A DNA stretch of 27,637 nt from an uncultured Bacteroides sp. (GTDB lineage: Bacteria > Bacteroidota > Bacteroidia > Bacteroidales > Bacteroidaceae): NCBI GenBank assembly GCA_900546355.1, contig URCM01000033.1:1-27637 (forward strand). Reading direction: 5' to 3'. The first letter of the stretch is position 1, and the number at the start of each line of letters is the position of its first letter. Below the pieces are notes generated by a model that was given only the letters and a program-made list of their open reading frames with translations, was not told the origin of the DNA and did not search any database. This document shows, piece after piece, positions 1-8,832 of this stretch. The position numbers were made by a program, and so were the translations under genes.

Positions 1-139
1 ACGGATACATCAAGCCAAGAAAAACTTTTTGGAGAAATTCAAAACAGTTTCTAAGAACATCCCGTGAAAATCCGTCTCATCCGTGTCGTCTGCGTGCTAA
101 TAAGTTATCGAGGGGATGCTTACCCTGTTAAAGTACAAG
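1..139. repeat. Gene-free left edge with one arm of a dispersed repeat
   Basis: No gene is visible. Bases 61-103 align closely with the right arm of the inverted repeat at 19816-19857: both follow a (T/C)C(T/C)GTGT-type rhythm and end in GCGTGCTA or GTGTGCTA. Bases 1-10 (ACGGATACAT) could be the end of the opposite arm, most of which would lie outside the window. The repeat sits immediately downstream of the MlaF-type gene, so it may double as a transcript-end hairpin. Confidence 0.5.
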
Positions 140-907
140 TCATTTCCCTTTAGCCACTTCTTCGGTCTTCACTTTCCGAAGCAGGTCGGACGCGAATATA
201 AAGTCGTTCAACCGCTGGTTGGTAGCGGTAAATACCTGATCTTTATTTCCTTCCCATTCCTTATGCCCTTGATAGATATACAAGATACTATCACCTATGC
301 CCAATACCGAATTCATATCGTGGGTATTGATAATGGTGGTCATGTTGTATTCTGTCGTAATATCGTGCACCAACGCATCAATTACCAAAGAAGTTTTCGG
401 GTCAAGTCCTGAGTTCGGTTCATCACAAAAGAGGTATTGAGGCTGGAGCGCAATGGCACGGGCGATAGCCACACGCTTTTGCATACCGCCGCTTATCTCG
501 CCCGGATACTTATTTTGCGCATCAAGCAAATTAACACGGTCCAAACAGAACTGGGCACGCTTTACCCGTTCACGATAAGTCTTATTTGAAAACATATCAA
601 GAGGGAACATCACATTTTGCAATACAGTCAACGAGTCGAACAAAGCAGCACTTTGGAAAATCATACCCATTTCCCGCCGCAAGGACTTCTTTTCTTTCTT
701 GTCCATACCTAAGAAATTACGCCCGTCGTACAACACTTCCCCTGCATTCGGTGTAAGCAATCCTACCAGACACTTCATCAGGACGGTTTTTCCCGAACCG
801 CTTTGCCCGATAATCAGGTTGGTCTTTCCGTTTTCGAAAGTGAAACTGATGTCTTCCAATACATTTTTATCTTCGAAAGACTTATATATCGATTTGATTT
901 CTATCAT
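140..907 (-). CDS. MlaF-type ABC transporter ATP-binding protein
   Basis: Cytoplasmic ATPase of an MCE/Mla-type lipid importer, which in characterised systems moves phospholipid between the outer and inner membranes. The 255-residue protein has Walker A GQSGSGKT (34-41), Q-loop Gln85, signature SGGMQ (139-143), Walker B YLFCDEP (159-165) and H-loop His196, so it should be catalytically competent. The signature SGGMQKR is typical of the MlaF subfamily. It begins 12 bases after the MlaE-type permease gene, so the two are almost certainly one transcript. No MlaD/MCE substrate-binding gene follows in the 139 bases left in the window. Family assignment is strong; the lipid substrate is inferred. 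Confidence 0.9.
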   Translation of the reverse strand: MIEIKSIYKSFEDKNVLEDISFTFENGKTNLIIGQSGSGKTVLMKCLVGLLTPNAGEVLYDGRNFLGMDKKEKKSLRREMGMIFQSAALFDSLTVLQNVMFPLDMFSNKTYRERVKRAQFCLDRVNLLDAQNKYPGEISGGMQKRVAIARAIALQPQYLFCDEPNSGLDPKTSLVIDALVHDITTEYNMTTIINTHDMNSVLGIGDSILYIYQGHKEWEGNKDQVFTATNQRLNDFIFASDLLRKVKTEEVAKGK

Positions 908-919
908 GATGATTACGCT

Positions 920-1672
920 TTAACTAAGTAGTTGGGTTAGAATCAAGTCGGAAAACAGAATCAATACGCTGCTCGATACGACAGCGTCGGTACTTGCTTT
1001 CCCCACTGCAATAGAGCCTCCCTCGACAGTATAGCCAAAGAACGCCGAAACGCTGGCTATGATGAACGCAAAAAACAACGACTTGATGAAGCTGCACCAC
1101 ACGTACCATTCCACAAAACAATACTGGATACCGTATTCAAGGTCGGTAGCATTCATGATACCGGCAAACCATGCGGTACAGAAGGCTCCTATCACTCCGG
1201 CAAATATACTGAATACGACCAAAAACGGGATCATGGTCATCAATCCCAGTATCTTGGGCAAAATGAGGTAGGAAGCCGAATTTACCCCCATGATATCAAG
1301 CGCGTCAATCTGCTGGGTGACACGCATCGTACCCAGCTCGGAAGCAATATTCGAACCAACCTTTCCGGCAAGGATCAAACACATGATAGAGGATGAAAAC
1401 TCTAACAAAAGGATTTCACGGGTCGTGTAACCTACCACGAAACGCGGCATCCACGGACTTTCGATGTTCAGCTTAATCTGTATGCAAATAACTGCACCGA
1501 TAAAGAAAGAAATAAGCAACACAATCCCGATGGAATTGATGCCCAACTGCGCCATTTCGTTGACGTATTGCTTGAAATACATCCGGAAGCGTTCGGGACG
1601 CGCGAAGACTCTTCCCATCAGCATCATGTATTTCCCTAAAGTTGAAATTGGCTTTACCATAATCTTATTCAA
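920..1672 (-). CDS. MlaE-type ABC transporter permease
   Basis: Integral membrane permease of the MlaE (formerly DUF140) family, partner of the downstream ATPase. The 250-residue protein has long hydrophobic stretches near residues 45-70, 145-190 and 200-240. A central segment with GKVGSNIASELGTMRV and QIDALDIMGV is characteristic of the family's cytoplasmic coupling region. The first ATG gives residue 1, but an in-frame ATG four codons later (base 1660, MVKPIS...) is also plausible: the best -7 box (TACTTTTG, minus strand, 1694-1687) would leave only about 8 leader bases for the first start. It is transcribed divergently from lptB. Confidence 0.9.
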   Translation of the reverse strand: MNKIMVKPISTLGKYMMLMGRVFARPERFRMYFKQYVNEMAQLGINSIGIVLLISFFIGAVICIQIKLNIESPWMPRFVVGYTTREILLLEFSSSIMCLILAGKVGSNIASELGTMRVTQQIDALDIMGVNSASYLILPKILGLMTMIPFLVVFSIFAGVIGAFCTAWFAGIMNATDLEYGIQYCFVEWYVWCSFIKSLFFAFIIASVSAFFGYTVEGGSIAVGKASTDAVVSSSVLILFSDLILTQLLS

Positions 1673-1686
1673 GTATGATTTTTGTG

Positions 1687-1694
1687 CAAAAGTA
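1687..1694 (-). promoter_or_regulatory. Predicted -7 box for the MlaE/MlaF pair
   Basis: TACTTTTG on the minus strand fits the Bacteroides -7 consensus TAnnTTTG just upstream of the permease start. No good TTTG -33 element is found at the usual distance, so this rests on one element only. Confidence 0.45.
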
Positions 1695-1768
1695 CGGTTT
1701 TTTAGCTATATTATAATAAAAGGAAGGAGGAAAATCGGATGAATGACCACATAACCCAAGTTTTTTAC

Positions 1769-1776
1769 TACTTTTG
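1769..1776 (+). promoter_or_regulatory. Predicted -7 box for lptB
   Basis: TACTTTTG on the plus strand matches TAnnTTTG and lies 37 bases before the lptB ATG. The -33 position shows no clear TTTG. With the opposing box at 1687-1694 it makes 1673-1813 a divergent promoter region. Confidence 0.45.
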
Positions 1777-1813
1777 CCGAAGATTTTTATCAAGCAACGA
1801 AATTTAAAGCTAT

Positions 1814-2632
1814 ATGGCAGAACAGGAAAACCAGCAACAAGCTACAGGAACGTTTGAACTTCCAGCCGACGGACGCATGGTGCTCCGTACGGAAAACTTA
1901 GTGAAGAAGTATGGCAAACGTACGGTGGTGAGCCATGTTTCTATCAATGTGAAGCAAGGAGAAATCGTCGGGCTATTGGGACCGAACGGAGCAGGGAAGA
2001 CGACCTCTTTCTATATGACCACCGGCCTGATTGTCCCCAACGAAGGACACATCTACCTGAACAACCAGGATATAACCAGTTACCCGGTGTACAAACGGGC
2101 GCAGAACGGCATCGGTTATCTGGCGCAAGAGGCTTCGGTATTCCGCAAGATGAGCGTGGAAGACAACATCGCTTCGGTACTGGAATTGACCAAGACATCG
2201 AAAGAATATCAAAAAGAAAAACTGGAAAGCCTGATTGCCGAGTTCCGCCTGGAGAAAGTACGCAAGAATTTAGGCGACCAACTTTCGGGTGGCGAACGCC
2301 GACGTACCGAAATAGCCCGTTGCCTGGCCATCGACCCGAAGTTCATCATGCTGGACGAACCTTTCGCCGGAGTCGACCCGATTGCAGTAGAAGATATCCA
2401 GCACATCGTATGGAGGCTGAAAGACAAGAATATCGGCATCCTGATAACCGACCACAACGTGCAGGAAACACTGAGCATCACCGACCGCGCTTATCTGCTG
2501 TTCGAAGGAAAAATCTTATTCCAAGGAACGCCCGAAGAACTTGCCGCCAACAAAATCGTGCGCGAGAAATACTTGAGCAACAGCTTTGTGCTCCGCCGGA
2601 AAGATTTCCAGATGAAAGATATACGCGAATAG
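1814..2632 (+). CDS. lptB: LPS export ABC transporter ATPase LptB
   Basis: ATPase that powers extraction of lipopolysaccharide from the inner membrane with LptF/LptG and pushes it along the Lpt bridge to the outer membrane. The 272-residue protein has Walker A GPNGAGKT (56-63), signature LSGGE (157-161) followed by the LptB-typical RRRTEIAR, Walker B FIMLDEP (177-183) and H-loop His214. About 20 residues precede the usual LptB start, a Gln-rich tail of unknown role. It stands alone in its transcription unit, divergent from the MlaE/F-type pair; both systems handle outer-membrane lipids. Confidence 0.93.
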   Translation: MAEQENQQQATGTFELPADGRMVLRTENLVKKYGKRTVVSHVSINVKQGEIVGLLGPNGAGKTTSFYMTTGLIVPNEGHIYLNNQDITSYPVYKRAQNGIGYLAQEASVFRKMSVEDNIASVLELTKTSKEYQKEKLESLIAEFRLEKVRKNLGDQLSGGERRRTEIARCLAIDPKFIMLDEPFAGVDPIAVEDIQHIVWRLKDKNIGILITDHNVQETLSITDRAYLLFEGKILFQGTPEELAANKIVREKYLSNSFVLRRKDFQMKDIRE

Positions 2633-2778
2633 TTTTCTGCCCCGGCCTCGCCCCTGGAGCAAAGCCAACTATCTGCACAGGCAGAAGAAGCCGTTTGCAC
2701 CAGGCATCTCACATAGCCGCGCAGACCGATGAATATAAGTGCGGAGAGGCGGGCTTTTATGGAAAATTTGGTTTGACA

Positions 2779-2810
2779 TTTGGTTATTGCAAGATAAAAC
2801 ATTATTTTTG
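2779..2810 (+). promoter_or_regulatory. Predicted promoter for tig
   Basis: TTTG at 2779-2782 and TATTTTTG at 2803-2810 are 20 bases apart, matching the Bacteroides -33/-7 pattern. The predicted leader to the tig ATG is about 50 bases. The stretch 2633-2778 after lptB shows no gene or clear terminator. Confidence 0.65.
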
Positions 2811-2866
2811 CAACCTCATTATAAAATATTTCGAAACATAGTAGTAATTAAAACAATAAGTCGGAA

Positions 2867-4213
2867 ATGAATATTTCATTGCAAAATGTAGACAAGGTAA
2901 GCGCAGTGCTTACCGTTCAGATTGAAAAAGCTGACTATCAGGACAAAGTAGAAAAAGCGTTGAAGACACTCCGCAAGCGGGTGAATATGCCGGGTTTCCG
3001 TCCGGGAATGGTACCTATGGGCTTAATAAAAAAGCAATATGGCACATCGGTATTGGTAGAAGAAGTAGACAAACTGATGCAAGAAAAGGTGAACGAATAT
3101 ATCCGTGAAAACAAAGTGGATATGTTGGGCACACCGCTTCCGAAAGAAAGCAACGTAGATTTCACGAAAGACGAAAACTTTGAATTCGCTTTCGATATCG
3201 CTTTGGCACCCGAATTTACAGTAGACCTTTCGGCCAACGATACCATCGATTATTACGACATCAACGTAACCGATGAAATGGTAGACCAGCAAGTGAAGAT
3301 GTACACCCAGCGTACCGCTAAATATGAAAAGGTAGAAGACTACCAAGACAATGACTTGCTGAAAGGCCTGCTTGCCGAACTGGACGAAAACGGCAACACA
3401 AAAGAAGGCGGCATTCAGGTAGAAGGCGCGGTAATGATGCCCACCTACATGAAGAACGATGACCAGAAAGCCATCTTCAACGGCGCAAAAACAAACACGG
3501 TGCTGGTATTCAACCCCTCAACCGCATTCGACAACAACGAAGCCGAATTAGCTTCACTGATGAAAATCAAGAAAGAAGAAGTAGCCGCCCATACAGGCAA
3601 CTTCAGCTTCCAGATTGATGAAATCACCCGTATGATTCCGGGCGACCTGAACCAAGAGTTGTTCGACCAAGTACTGGGTGAAGGCAAGGCACACAACGAA
3701 GAAGAATTCCGTGCGCAGATTAAAGAAACCATCGCCAAGCAATTCGAAGCAGACAGCGACTATAAGTTCTTGATTGATGTACGCACGTATGTGTCAGGCA
3801 AAATCGGCAAACTGCAATTTGCAGACGAACTGATGAAACGCATCATGCTGGAAAACAACAAGGATAAAGGCGAAGAGTTTGTAACCGAGCACTACGAAAA
3901 GAGCCTTGAAGAACTGACCTGGCACCTGATTAAAGAAAAATTAGTAGCTGCACACAACATCAAAGTGGAACAAGCCGACATCAATGAGATGGCAAAAGAA
4001 GCTACCCGTGCCCAATTCGCTCAATACGGCATGATTAACGTGCCCGATGAATTACTGGAAAACTATTCAAAGGAAATGCTGAAGAAACGCGAAAGCATAG
4101 AAGCTTTGGTAAACCGTGCCATCGAAGCGAAGTTATCCGAAGCGCTCAAAGCTCAAGTGACATTGAACCATAAAGCAATATCAGCAGAAGATTTCAATAA
4201 GATGTTCGAGTAA
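2867..4213 (+). CDS. tig: Trigger factor, ribosome-associated chaperone
   Basis: Binds at the ribosome exit tunnel and shields nascent chains. The 448-residue length is normal. The N-terminal ribosome-binding domain carries the signature loop GFRPGMVP (43-50). A long, charged helical C-terminal region (about 250-448) fits the chaperone arms. The middle region (about 150-245), where FKBP-type prolyl isomerase would sit, lacks an obvious FKBP motif; it is a divergent insert with TKEGGIQVEGAVMMP. Isomerase activity is therefore doubtful, in line with other Bacteroidetes trigger factors. The gene order tig, clpP, clpX is widely conserved and links folding with degradation. Confidence 0.93.
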   Translation: MNISLQNVDKVSAVLTVQIEKADYQDKVEKALKTLRKRVNMPGFRPGMVPMGLIKKQYGTSVLVEEVDKLMQEKVNEYIRENKVDMLGTPLPKESNVDFTKDENFEFAFDIALAPEFTVDLSANDTIDYYDINVTDEMVDQQVKMYTQRTAKYEKVEDYQDNDLLKGLLAELDENGNTKEGGIQVEGAVMMPTYMKNDDQKAIFNGAKTNTVLVFNPSTAFDNNEAELASLMKIKKEEVAAHTGNFSFQIDEITRMIPGDLNQELFDQVLGEGKAHNEEEFRAQIKETIAKQFEADSDYKFLIDVRTYVSGKIGKLQFADELMKRIMLENNKDKGEEFVTEHYEKSLEELTWHLIKEKLVAAHNIKVEQADINEMAKEATRAQFAQYGMINVPDELLENYSKEMLKKRESIEALVNRAIEAKLSEALKAQVTLNHKAISAEDFNKMFE

Positions 4214-4240
4214 TTTCCTTTCCGCTGGCGAAAGTAAATT
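4212..4240 (+). terminator. Possible hairpin at the end of tig
   Basis: An imperfect stem pairs AATTTCCTTTCCGC (4212-4225) with GCGAAAGTAAATT (4228-4240) right at the stop codon. There is no U-run, so it may be only a partial stop or an mRNA-stabilising end. Confidence 0.3.
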
Positions 4241-4304
4241 GCTAAAAACATGCTTAAAGAGAAGTTTTTAATTTGGCATTCCGTCAAGCAAGCAGAAGTT
4301 TTTG

Positions 4305-4312
4305 TACTTTTG
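4305..4312 (+). promoter_or_regulatory. Predicted -7 box for clpP
   Basis: TACTTTTG fits TAnnTTTG and lies 56 bases before the clpP start. The nearest upstream TTTG (4272-4275) is 29 bases away, too far for a standard -33 element. Confidence 0.45.
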
Positions 4313-4368
4313 CCCCTCGGAAAAAGAAGCCGGCTTAAAAACTTCTCTTTTTATTCACAACTAAAAAA

Positions 4369-5052
4369 ATGAAAAGACAAATGGATGATTTTAGAAAATA
4401 TGCTGTCAAGCATTTGGGTATGAACAGCATGGTACTCGACGACGTAATCAAGTCGCAGGGTTATTACCTAAACCCTTATATCTTGGAAGAACGCCAGTTG
4501 AACGTAACACAACTCGATGTATTCTCGCGCCTGATGATGGACCGTATCATCTTTCTGGGCACTCCTATCGATGATTATACGGCAAATACCTTACAGGCAC
4601 AATTGCTGTATCTGGACTCGGTAGATTCAGGAAAAGATATTTCCATCTACATCAACTCGCCGGGCGGATCAGTATATGCCGGCCTGGGCATTTACGACAC
4701 AATGCAATTCATCGGCAGCGATGTGGCTACCATCTGTACCGGCATGGCGGCTTCGATGGCTGCGGTATTGCTGGTAGCAGGCAAGGAAGGCAAGCGTTCG
4801 GCGCTTACCCATTCGCGGGTAATGATTCACCAACCGATGGGAGGCGCACAAGGACAGGCTTCGGATATCGAAATCACCGCCCGTGAGATTCAGAAATTAA
4901 AGAAAGAACTTTATACCATCATCGCCGACCATTCTCATACCGACTTTGATAAAGTATGGGCCGATTCCGACCGCGACTACTGGATGACGGCACAAGAAGC
5001 GAAAGAGTATGGCATGATTGATGAAGTGTTGGCACGCAAACCGGCTTTATAA
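4369..5052 (+). CDS. clpP: ATP-dependent Clp protease proteolytic subunit
   Basis: Serine peptidase that forms the tetradecameric degradation chamber fed by ClpX. The catalytic triad is visible: Ser129 in GMAASMAAV, His154 in MIHQPMGG, and Asp about 203 in SDRDYWMTAQEA. The oxyanion loop INSPGGSVYAG (95-105) is intact. At 227 residues it has a longer N-terminus than the E. coli protein, a common Bacteroidetes feature, so the mature N-terminus after self-processing cannot be placed exactly. clpX follows after 120 bases on the same strand. Confidence 0.95.
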   Translation: MKRQMDDFRKYAVKHLGMNSMVLDDVIKSQGYYLNPYILEERQLNVTQLDVFSRLMMDRIIFLGTPIDDYTANTLQAQLLYLDSVDSGKDISIYINSPGGSVYAGLGIYDTMQFIGSDVATICTGMAASMAAVLLVAGKEGKRSALTHSRVMIHQPMGGAQGQASDIEITAREIQKLKKELYTIIADHSHTDFDKVWADSDRDYWMTAQEAKEYGMIDEVLARKPAL

Positions 5053-5172
5053 CCAAGCTTTTCACCACAGAGGACTGCAAAAGCAAAGAGAGAGAGAAAA
5101 AAAATAAAACTCCTCAACCCCATGTCCCCTGTTGTAAAAAACTGATAACTAATTAATGAAAGGATAAAAACA

Positions 5173-6417
5173 TTGGAAGACAAGACAAATCAAAGAGGCA
5201 AACGGCGCTGTAGCTTTTGCGGGCGTTCAGAAACAGAGGTAGGATTCCTCATAACGGGAGTCAACGGATGTATCTGCGACAGTTGTGCCGAGCAAGCACA
5301 CGAAATCGTACAAGAAGCCACACGCCAAAAGAAAGGCAGTCTGAACCTTAACTTGAAAGATTTGCCGAAGCCAAAGGAAATCAAAGATTTTCTCGACCAA
5401 TATGTCATCGGACAGGACAGCGCGAAGCGTTACCTTTCGGTTGCGGTTTATAACCACTACAAACGGTTGCTCCAACCCGAAACGAAGGATGACATAGAAA
5501 TCGAGAAATCGAATATTATCATGGTGGGAAGCACCGGAACGGGAAAAACGTTGCTGGCGCGTACCATTGCCAAGTTGTTGCACGTTCCTTTTACCATTGT
5601 AGACGCTACGGTACTGACCGAAGCCGGTTACGTAGGCGAAGATATCGAAAGTATCTTGACCCGCCTGCTACAGGTAGCCGATTATAATGTAGAAGAAGCG
5701 GAAAGAGGCATCGTGTTCATTGATGAAATCGACAAGATTGCACGCAAAGGAGACAATCCTTCCATCACCCGTGACGTAAGCGGCGAAGGAGTACAACAAG
5801 GCTTGCTTAAACTGTTAGAAGGTTCCATCGTCAATGTTCCTCCTCAGGGCGGGCGCAAGCATCCGGAACAAAAACTGATTCCGGTCAACACGAAGAACAT
5901 CCTGTTTATCTGCGGCGGTGCTTTCGATGGTATCGAACGTAAGATAGCCCAGCGTCTCAACACACATGTGGTAGGATATAGCGCGGCGAAAGAAACGGTA
6001 AATATCGACCGTAAGAACCTGATGCAATACATAGCCCCGCAAGACTTGAAATCGTTTGGTCTGATTCCCGAAATTATCGGACGTTTGCCGATATTGACTT
6101 ATCTGAATCCGCTAGACCGCACGGCACTACGTAATATCCTGACCGAACCCAAGAACTCTATCATCAAGCAATACATAAAACTATTTGAGATGGATGGAGT
6201 AAAACTGGAATTCGAGCCGGAAGTATTCGAATACATCGTCGATAAGGCCATTGAATATAAGCTGGGTGCCCGTGGATTGCGTTCTATCGTCGAGACCATC
6301 ATGATGGATACAATGTTCGAGATTCCTTCGCACAAGGTCGATACCTTTACGGTGACACTGGATTATGCGAAAGAACAGATGGGAAAAGCGAACATTTCAC
6401 GTCTGCAAATGGCTTAA
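5173..6417 (+). CDS. clpX: Clp protease ATP-binding subunit ClpX
   Basis: AAA+ unfoldase that recognises substrates and threads them into ClpP. Residues 1-45 form the zinc-binding domain with Cys13, Cys16, Cys35 and Cys38. Walker A is GSTGTGKT (119-126) and Walker B VFIDEID (181-187). The 414-residue length is normal. The chosen start is TTG at 5173: it gives the expected short lead into the zinc domain, an AAAGGA stretch lies 9 bases upstream, and the only nearby ATG (5157) is in another frame and opens the three-codon ORF MKG. Initiation at a rare TTG may limit ClpX output. Confidence 0.95.
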   Translation: MEDKTNQRGKRRCSFCGRSETEVGFLITGVNGCICDSCAEQAHEIVQEATRQKKGSLNLNLKDLPKPKEIKDFLDQYVIGQDSAKRYLSVAVYNHYKRLLQPETKDDIEIEKSNIIMVGSTGTGKTLLARTIAKLLHVPFTIVDATVLTEAGYVGEDIESILTRLLQVADYNVEEAERGIVFIDEIDKIARKGDNPSITRDVSGEGVQQGLLKLLEGSIVNVPPQGGRKHPEQKLIPVNTKNILFICGGAFDGIERKIAQRLNTHVVGYSAAKETVNIDRKNLMQYIAPQDLKSFGLIPEIIGRLPILTYLNPLDRTALRNILTEPKNSIIKQYIKLFEMDGVKLEFEPEVFEYIVDKAIEYKLGARGLRSIVETIMMDTMFEIPSHKVDTFTVTLDYAKEQMGKANISRLQMA

Positions 6418-6433
6418 AACGTAGACCGTGATG

Positions 6434-6450
6434 GAAAAATGCAGTTTTTC
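6434..6450 (+). terminator. Weak hairpin after clpX
   Basis: GAAAAA and TTTTTC flank a five-base loop about 17 bases after the clpX stop. The stem is short and A/T-rich, so termination is uncertain. Confidence 0.25.
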
Positions 6451-6471
6451 GTAGAAAATATTCCCTAGAAA

Positions 6472-6504
6472 TTTGCATAATATCAAAAGTTGTTTATAAC
6501 TTTG
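6472..6504 (+). promoter_or_regulatory. Predicted promoter for recQ
   Basis: TTTG at 6472-6475 and TAACTTTG at 6497-6504 are 21 bases apart and match both Bacteroides elements. The leader to the recQ ATG is about 58 bases, so recQ probably has its own promoter rather than relying on clpX read-through. Confidence 0.65.
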
Positions 6505-6568
6505 TTAAAAGGAAAAAGGAATTATTTTCTTGAGAACTAAAAATAACATCACTTAAAACGAAGAGACA

Positions 6569-8752
6569 ATGACGGAAAACATCAATTTAGCAGCACAATT
6601 GAAAAAGTATTTCGGTTTCGATACTTTTAAGGGAAACCAGGAAGCAATTATTCGTAACCTGCTGGCAGGAAAAGATACATTCGTGTTAATGCCTACCGGA
6701 GGGGGGAAATCTTTGTGTTATCAGTTGCCTTCCTTATTAATGGAAGGTACGGCTATCGTGATATCTCCGCTCATTGCCTTGATGAAAAATCAAGTAGATG
6801 CGATGCGCAACTATAGCGATGAAGACGGAGTGGCGCATTTCATCAATTCTTCATTGACAAAATCGGCAATTGACCAGGTGAAGTCGGACATCTTGGCAGG
6901 AAAGACCAAGTTGCTGTACGTGGCTCCCGAATCATTGACGAAAGAAGAAAACGTTGATTTTCTGAAGCATGTAAAAATATCTTTTTACGCCGTTGACGAG
7001 GCACACTGTATATCGGAATGGGGACATGATTTCCGACCTGAATACCGCCGCATCCGACCGATTATCAATGAAATCGGTAAAGCACCCGTAATCGCATTGA
7101 CCGCTACGGCAACTCCAAAGGTGAAGATGGATATCCAGAAGAACTTAGGCATGAACGGCGCAGTCGAATTCAAGTCTTCGTTCAATCGTCCGAACTTATA
7201 TTATGAAGTACGTTCCAAAACGAACAACATAGACAAGGATATCATCCGCTTCATCAAGCAAAACCCCGACAAGTCGGGCATTATCTATTGCCTGAGCCGG
7301 AAGAAAGTAGAGGAACTTGCTGAAATTCTTCAAGCCAACGGCATCAAGGCACGCCCCTACCACGCAGGAATGGATTCGGCCGCACGCAATGCCAACCAAG
7401 ATGCTTTCCTGAAAGAAGATATAGACGTGATTGTAGCGACCATCGCATTCGGTATGGGAATCGACAAACCCGACGTGCGGTTTGTCATTCATTACGATAT
7501 GCCGAAAAGCCTGGAAGGATATTACCAAGAAACAGGACGTGCCGGACGTGACGGAGGAGAAGGCCAGTGCATAACGTTCTATTCGAACAAAGACCTGCAA
7601 AAGCTGGAGAAGTTTATGCAGGGAAAACCCGTGTCCGAACAAGAAATCGGAAAGCAATTGCTTTTGGAAACGGCCGCTTATGCAGAGTCGTCACTGTGCC
7701 GCAGAAAGGTATTGTTGCATTACTTCGGCGAAGAATATACAGAAGATAATTGTGGTAATTGTGATAACTGTTTAAATCCGAAGAAACAAGTGGAGGCTCA
7801 GGATTCATTGTGCGCAGTGATTGAAACAATCATTGCGGTAAAAGAGAATTTCAAACAAGACTATATTGTCGACATCCTGTTAGTGAAAGAGACAAGTGAA
7901 GTGTTGGCACATAAACATGAAGAACTGGAAGTGTTCGGTTCTGGCATGGGAGAAGACGAACGTTTGTGGAATGCAATAATTCGTCAGGCACTGATAGCTG
8001 GTTATTTAAGCAAAGATGTGGAAAACTACGGTTTGCTGAAAGTAACAGCAGAGGGACGTAAGTTCCTGAAAAAGCCCAAATCTTTCAAGATTGTAGAAGA
8101 TACCGATTTCGATGAAGAGGAAATCGAAGAGGTTCCCATGCGCGGAGGAGCTTCGTGTGCGGTCGATCCGGTATTGTTCTCCATGCTGAAAGACTTGCGC
8201 AAGAAAATGTCGAAGAAGTTGGACGTTCCGCCTTATGTCATTTTCCAGGATCCTTCATTAGAGGCAATGGCAACTATCTACCCCATCACGTTAGAAGAAT
8301 TGCAAAACATTCCGGGAGTAGGGGCAGGAAAAGCGAAACGTTACGGACAGGAGTTCTGCGACTTGATTAAGAAACATTGCGAAGAAAATGAAATCGATCG
8401 TCCGGAAGACTTGCGCGTACGTACGGTAGCCAACAAATCGAAATTAAAAGTGTCTATCATCCAAAGTATAGACCGCAAGGTAGCTTTAGATGATATAGCG
8501 GTAGCGAAGGGCATCGAGTTCAATGAATTGCTTGATGAAATAGAAGCTATCGTTTATTCGGGCACCAAATTGAATATCGATTATTTCCTGGAAGACGTAA
8601 TGGATGAAGACCACATGCTCGACATCTATGATTATTTCAAGGAATCGACTACCGACAACATCGATGATGCCATGAGTGAATTGGGAGGTGATTATACCGA
8701 AGAAGAAATTCGGTTGGTACGTATCAAGTTCATTTCCGAAATGGCCAACTAA
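6569..8752 (+). CDS. recQ: ATP-dependent DNA helicase RecQ
   Basis: A 3'-5' superfamily 2 helicase for recombination and stalled-fork repair. Motifs in order: LMPTGGGKSLC (Walker A, about 40-50), DEAH box VDEAHCISEWGH (142-153), motif III-like ALTATATP, and motif VI QETGRAGRDG. A zinc-binding segment with four Cys (CRRKV... then CGNCDNC) lies near 375-402. A winged-helix RQC region follows, then an HRDC domain at about 530-610 with a helix-hairpin-helix-like NIPGVGAGKAKR. About 115 further residues end the protein, with acidic stretches and a probable helix-turn-helix. At 727 residues it is longer than E. coli RecQ but normal for Bacteroides. Confidence 0.94.
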   Translation: MTENINLAAQLKKYFGFDTFKGNQEAIIRNLLAGKDTFVLMPTGGGKSLCYQLPSLLMEGTAIVISPLIALMKNQVDAMRNYSDEDGVAHFINSSLTKSAIDQVKSDILAGKTKLLYVAPESLTKEENVDFLKHVKISFYAVDEAHCISEWGHDFRPEYRRIRPIINEIGKAPVIALTATATPKVKMDIQKNLGMNGAVEFKSSFNRPNLYYEVRSKTNNIDKDIIRFIKQNPDKSGIIYCLSRKKVEELAEILQANGIKARPYHAGMDSAARNANQDAFLKEDIDVIVATIAFGMGIDKPDVRFVIHYDMPKSLEGYYQETGRAGRDGGEGQCITFYSNKDLQKLEKFMQGKPVSEQEIGKQLLLETAAYAESSLCRRKVLLHYFGEEYTEDNCGNCDNCLNPKKQVEAQDSLCAVIETIIAVKENFKQDYIVDILLVKETSEVLAHKHEELEVFGSGMGEDERLWNAIIRQALIAGYLSKDVENYGLLKVTAEGRKFLKKPKSFKIVEDTDFDEEEIEEVPMRGGASCAVDPVLFSMLKDLRKKMSKKLDVPPYVIFQDPSLEAMATIYPITLEELQNIPGVGAGKAKRYGQEFCDLIKKHCEENEIDRPEDLRVRTVANKSKLKVSIIQSIDRKVALDDIAVAKGIEFNELLDEIEAIVYSGTKLNIDYFLEDVMDEDHMLDIYDYFKESTTDNIDDAMSELGGDYTEEEIRLVRIKFISEMAN

Positions 8753-8777
8753 AACCAGCCGGTTTAACCAAAAAAAG

Positions 8778-8826
8778 AAAGGAATCATAACAAGAAAACC
8801 AACCAACTTGTCATGATTCCTTTTTT
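8778..8826. terminator. Bidirectional terminator between recQ and the lipoprotein gene
   Basis: AGGAATCATAACAAG (8780-8794) pairs with CTTGTCATGATTCCT (8807-8821) with one mismatch. The hairpin is flanked by an A-run on the left and a T-run on the right (TTTTTT at 8821-8826), the classic form serving both convergent genes. Confidence 0.8.
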
Positions 8827-8832
8827 GTGTAA

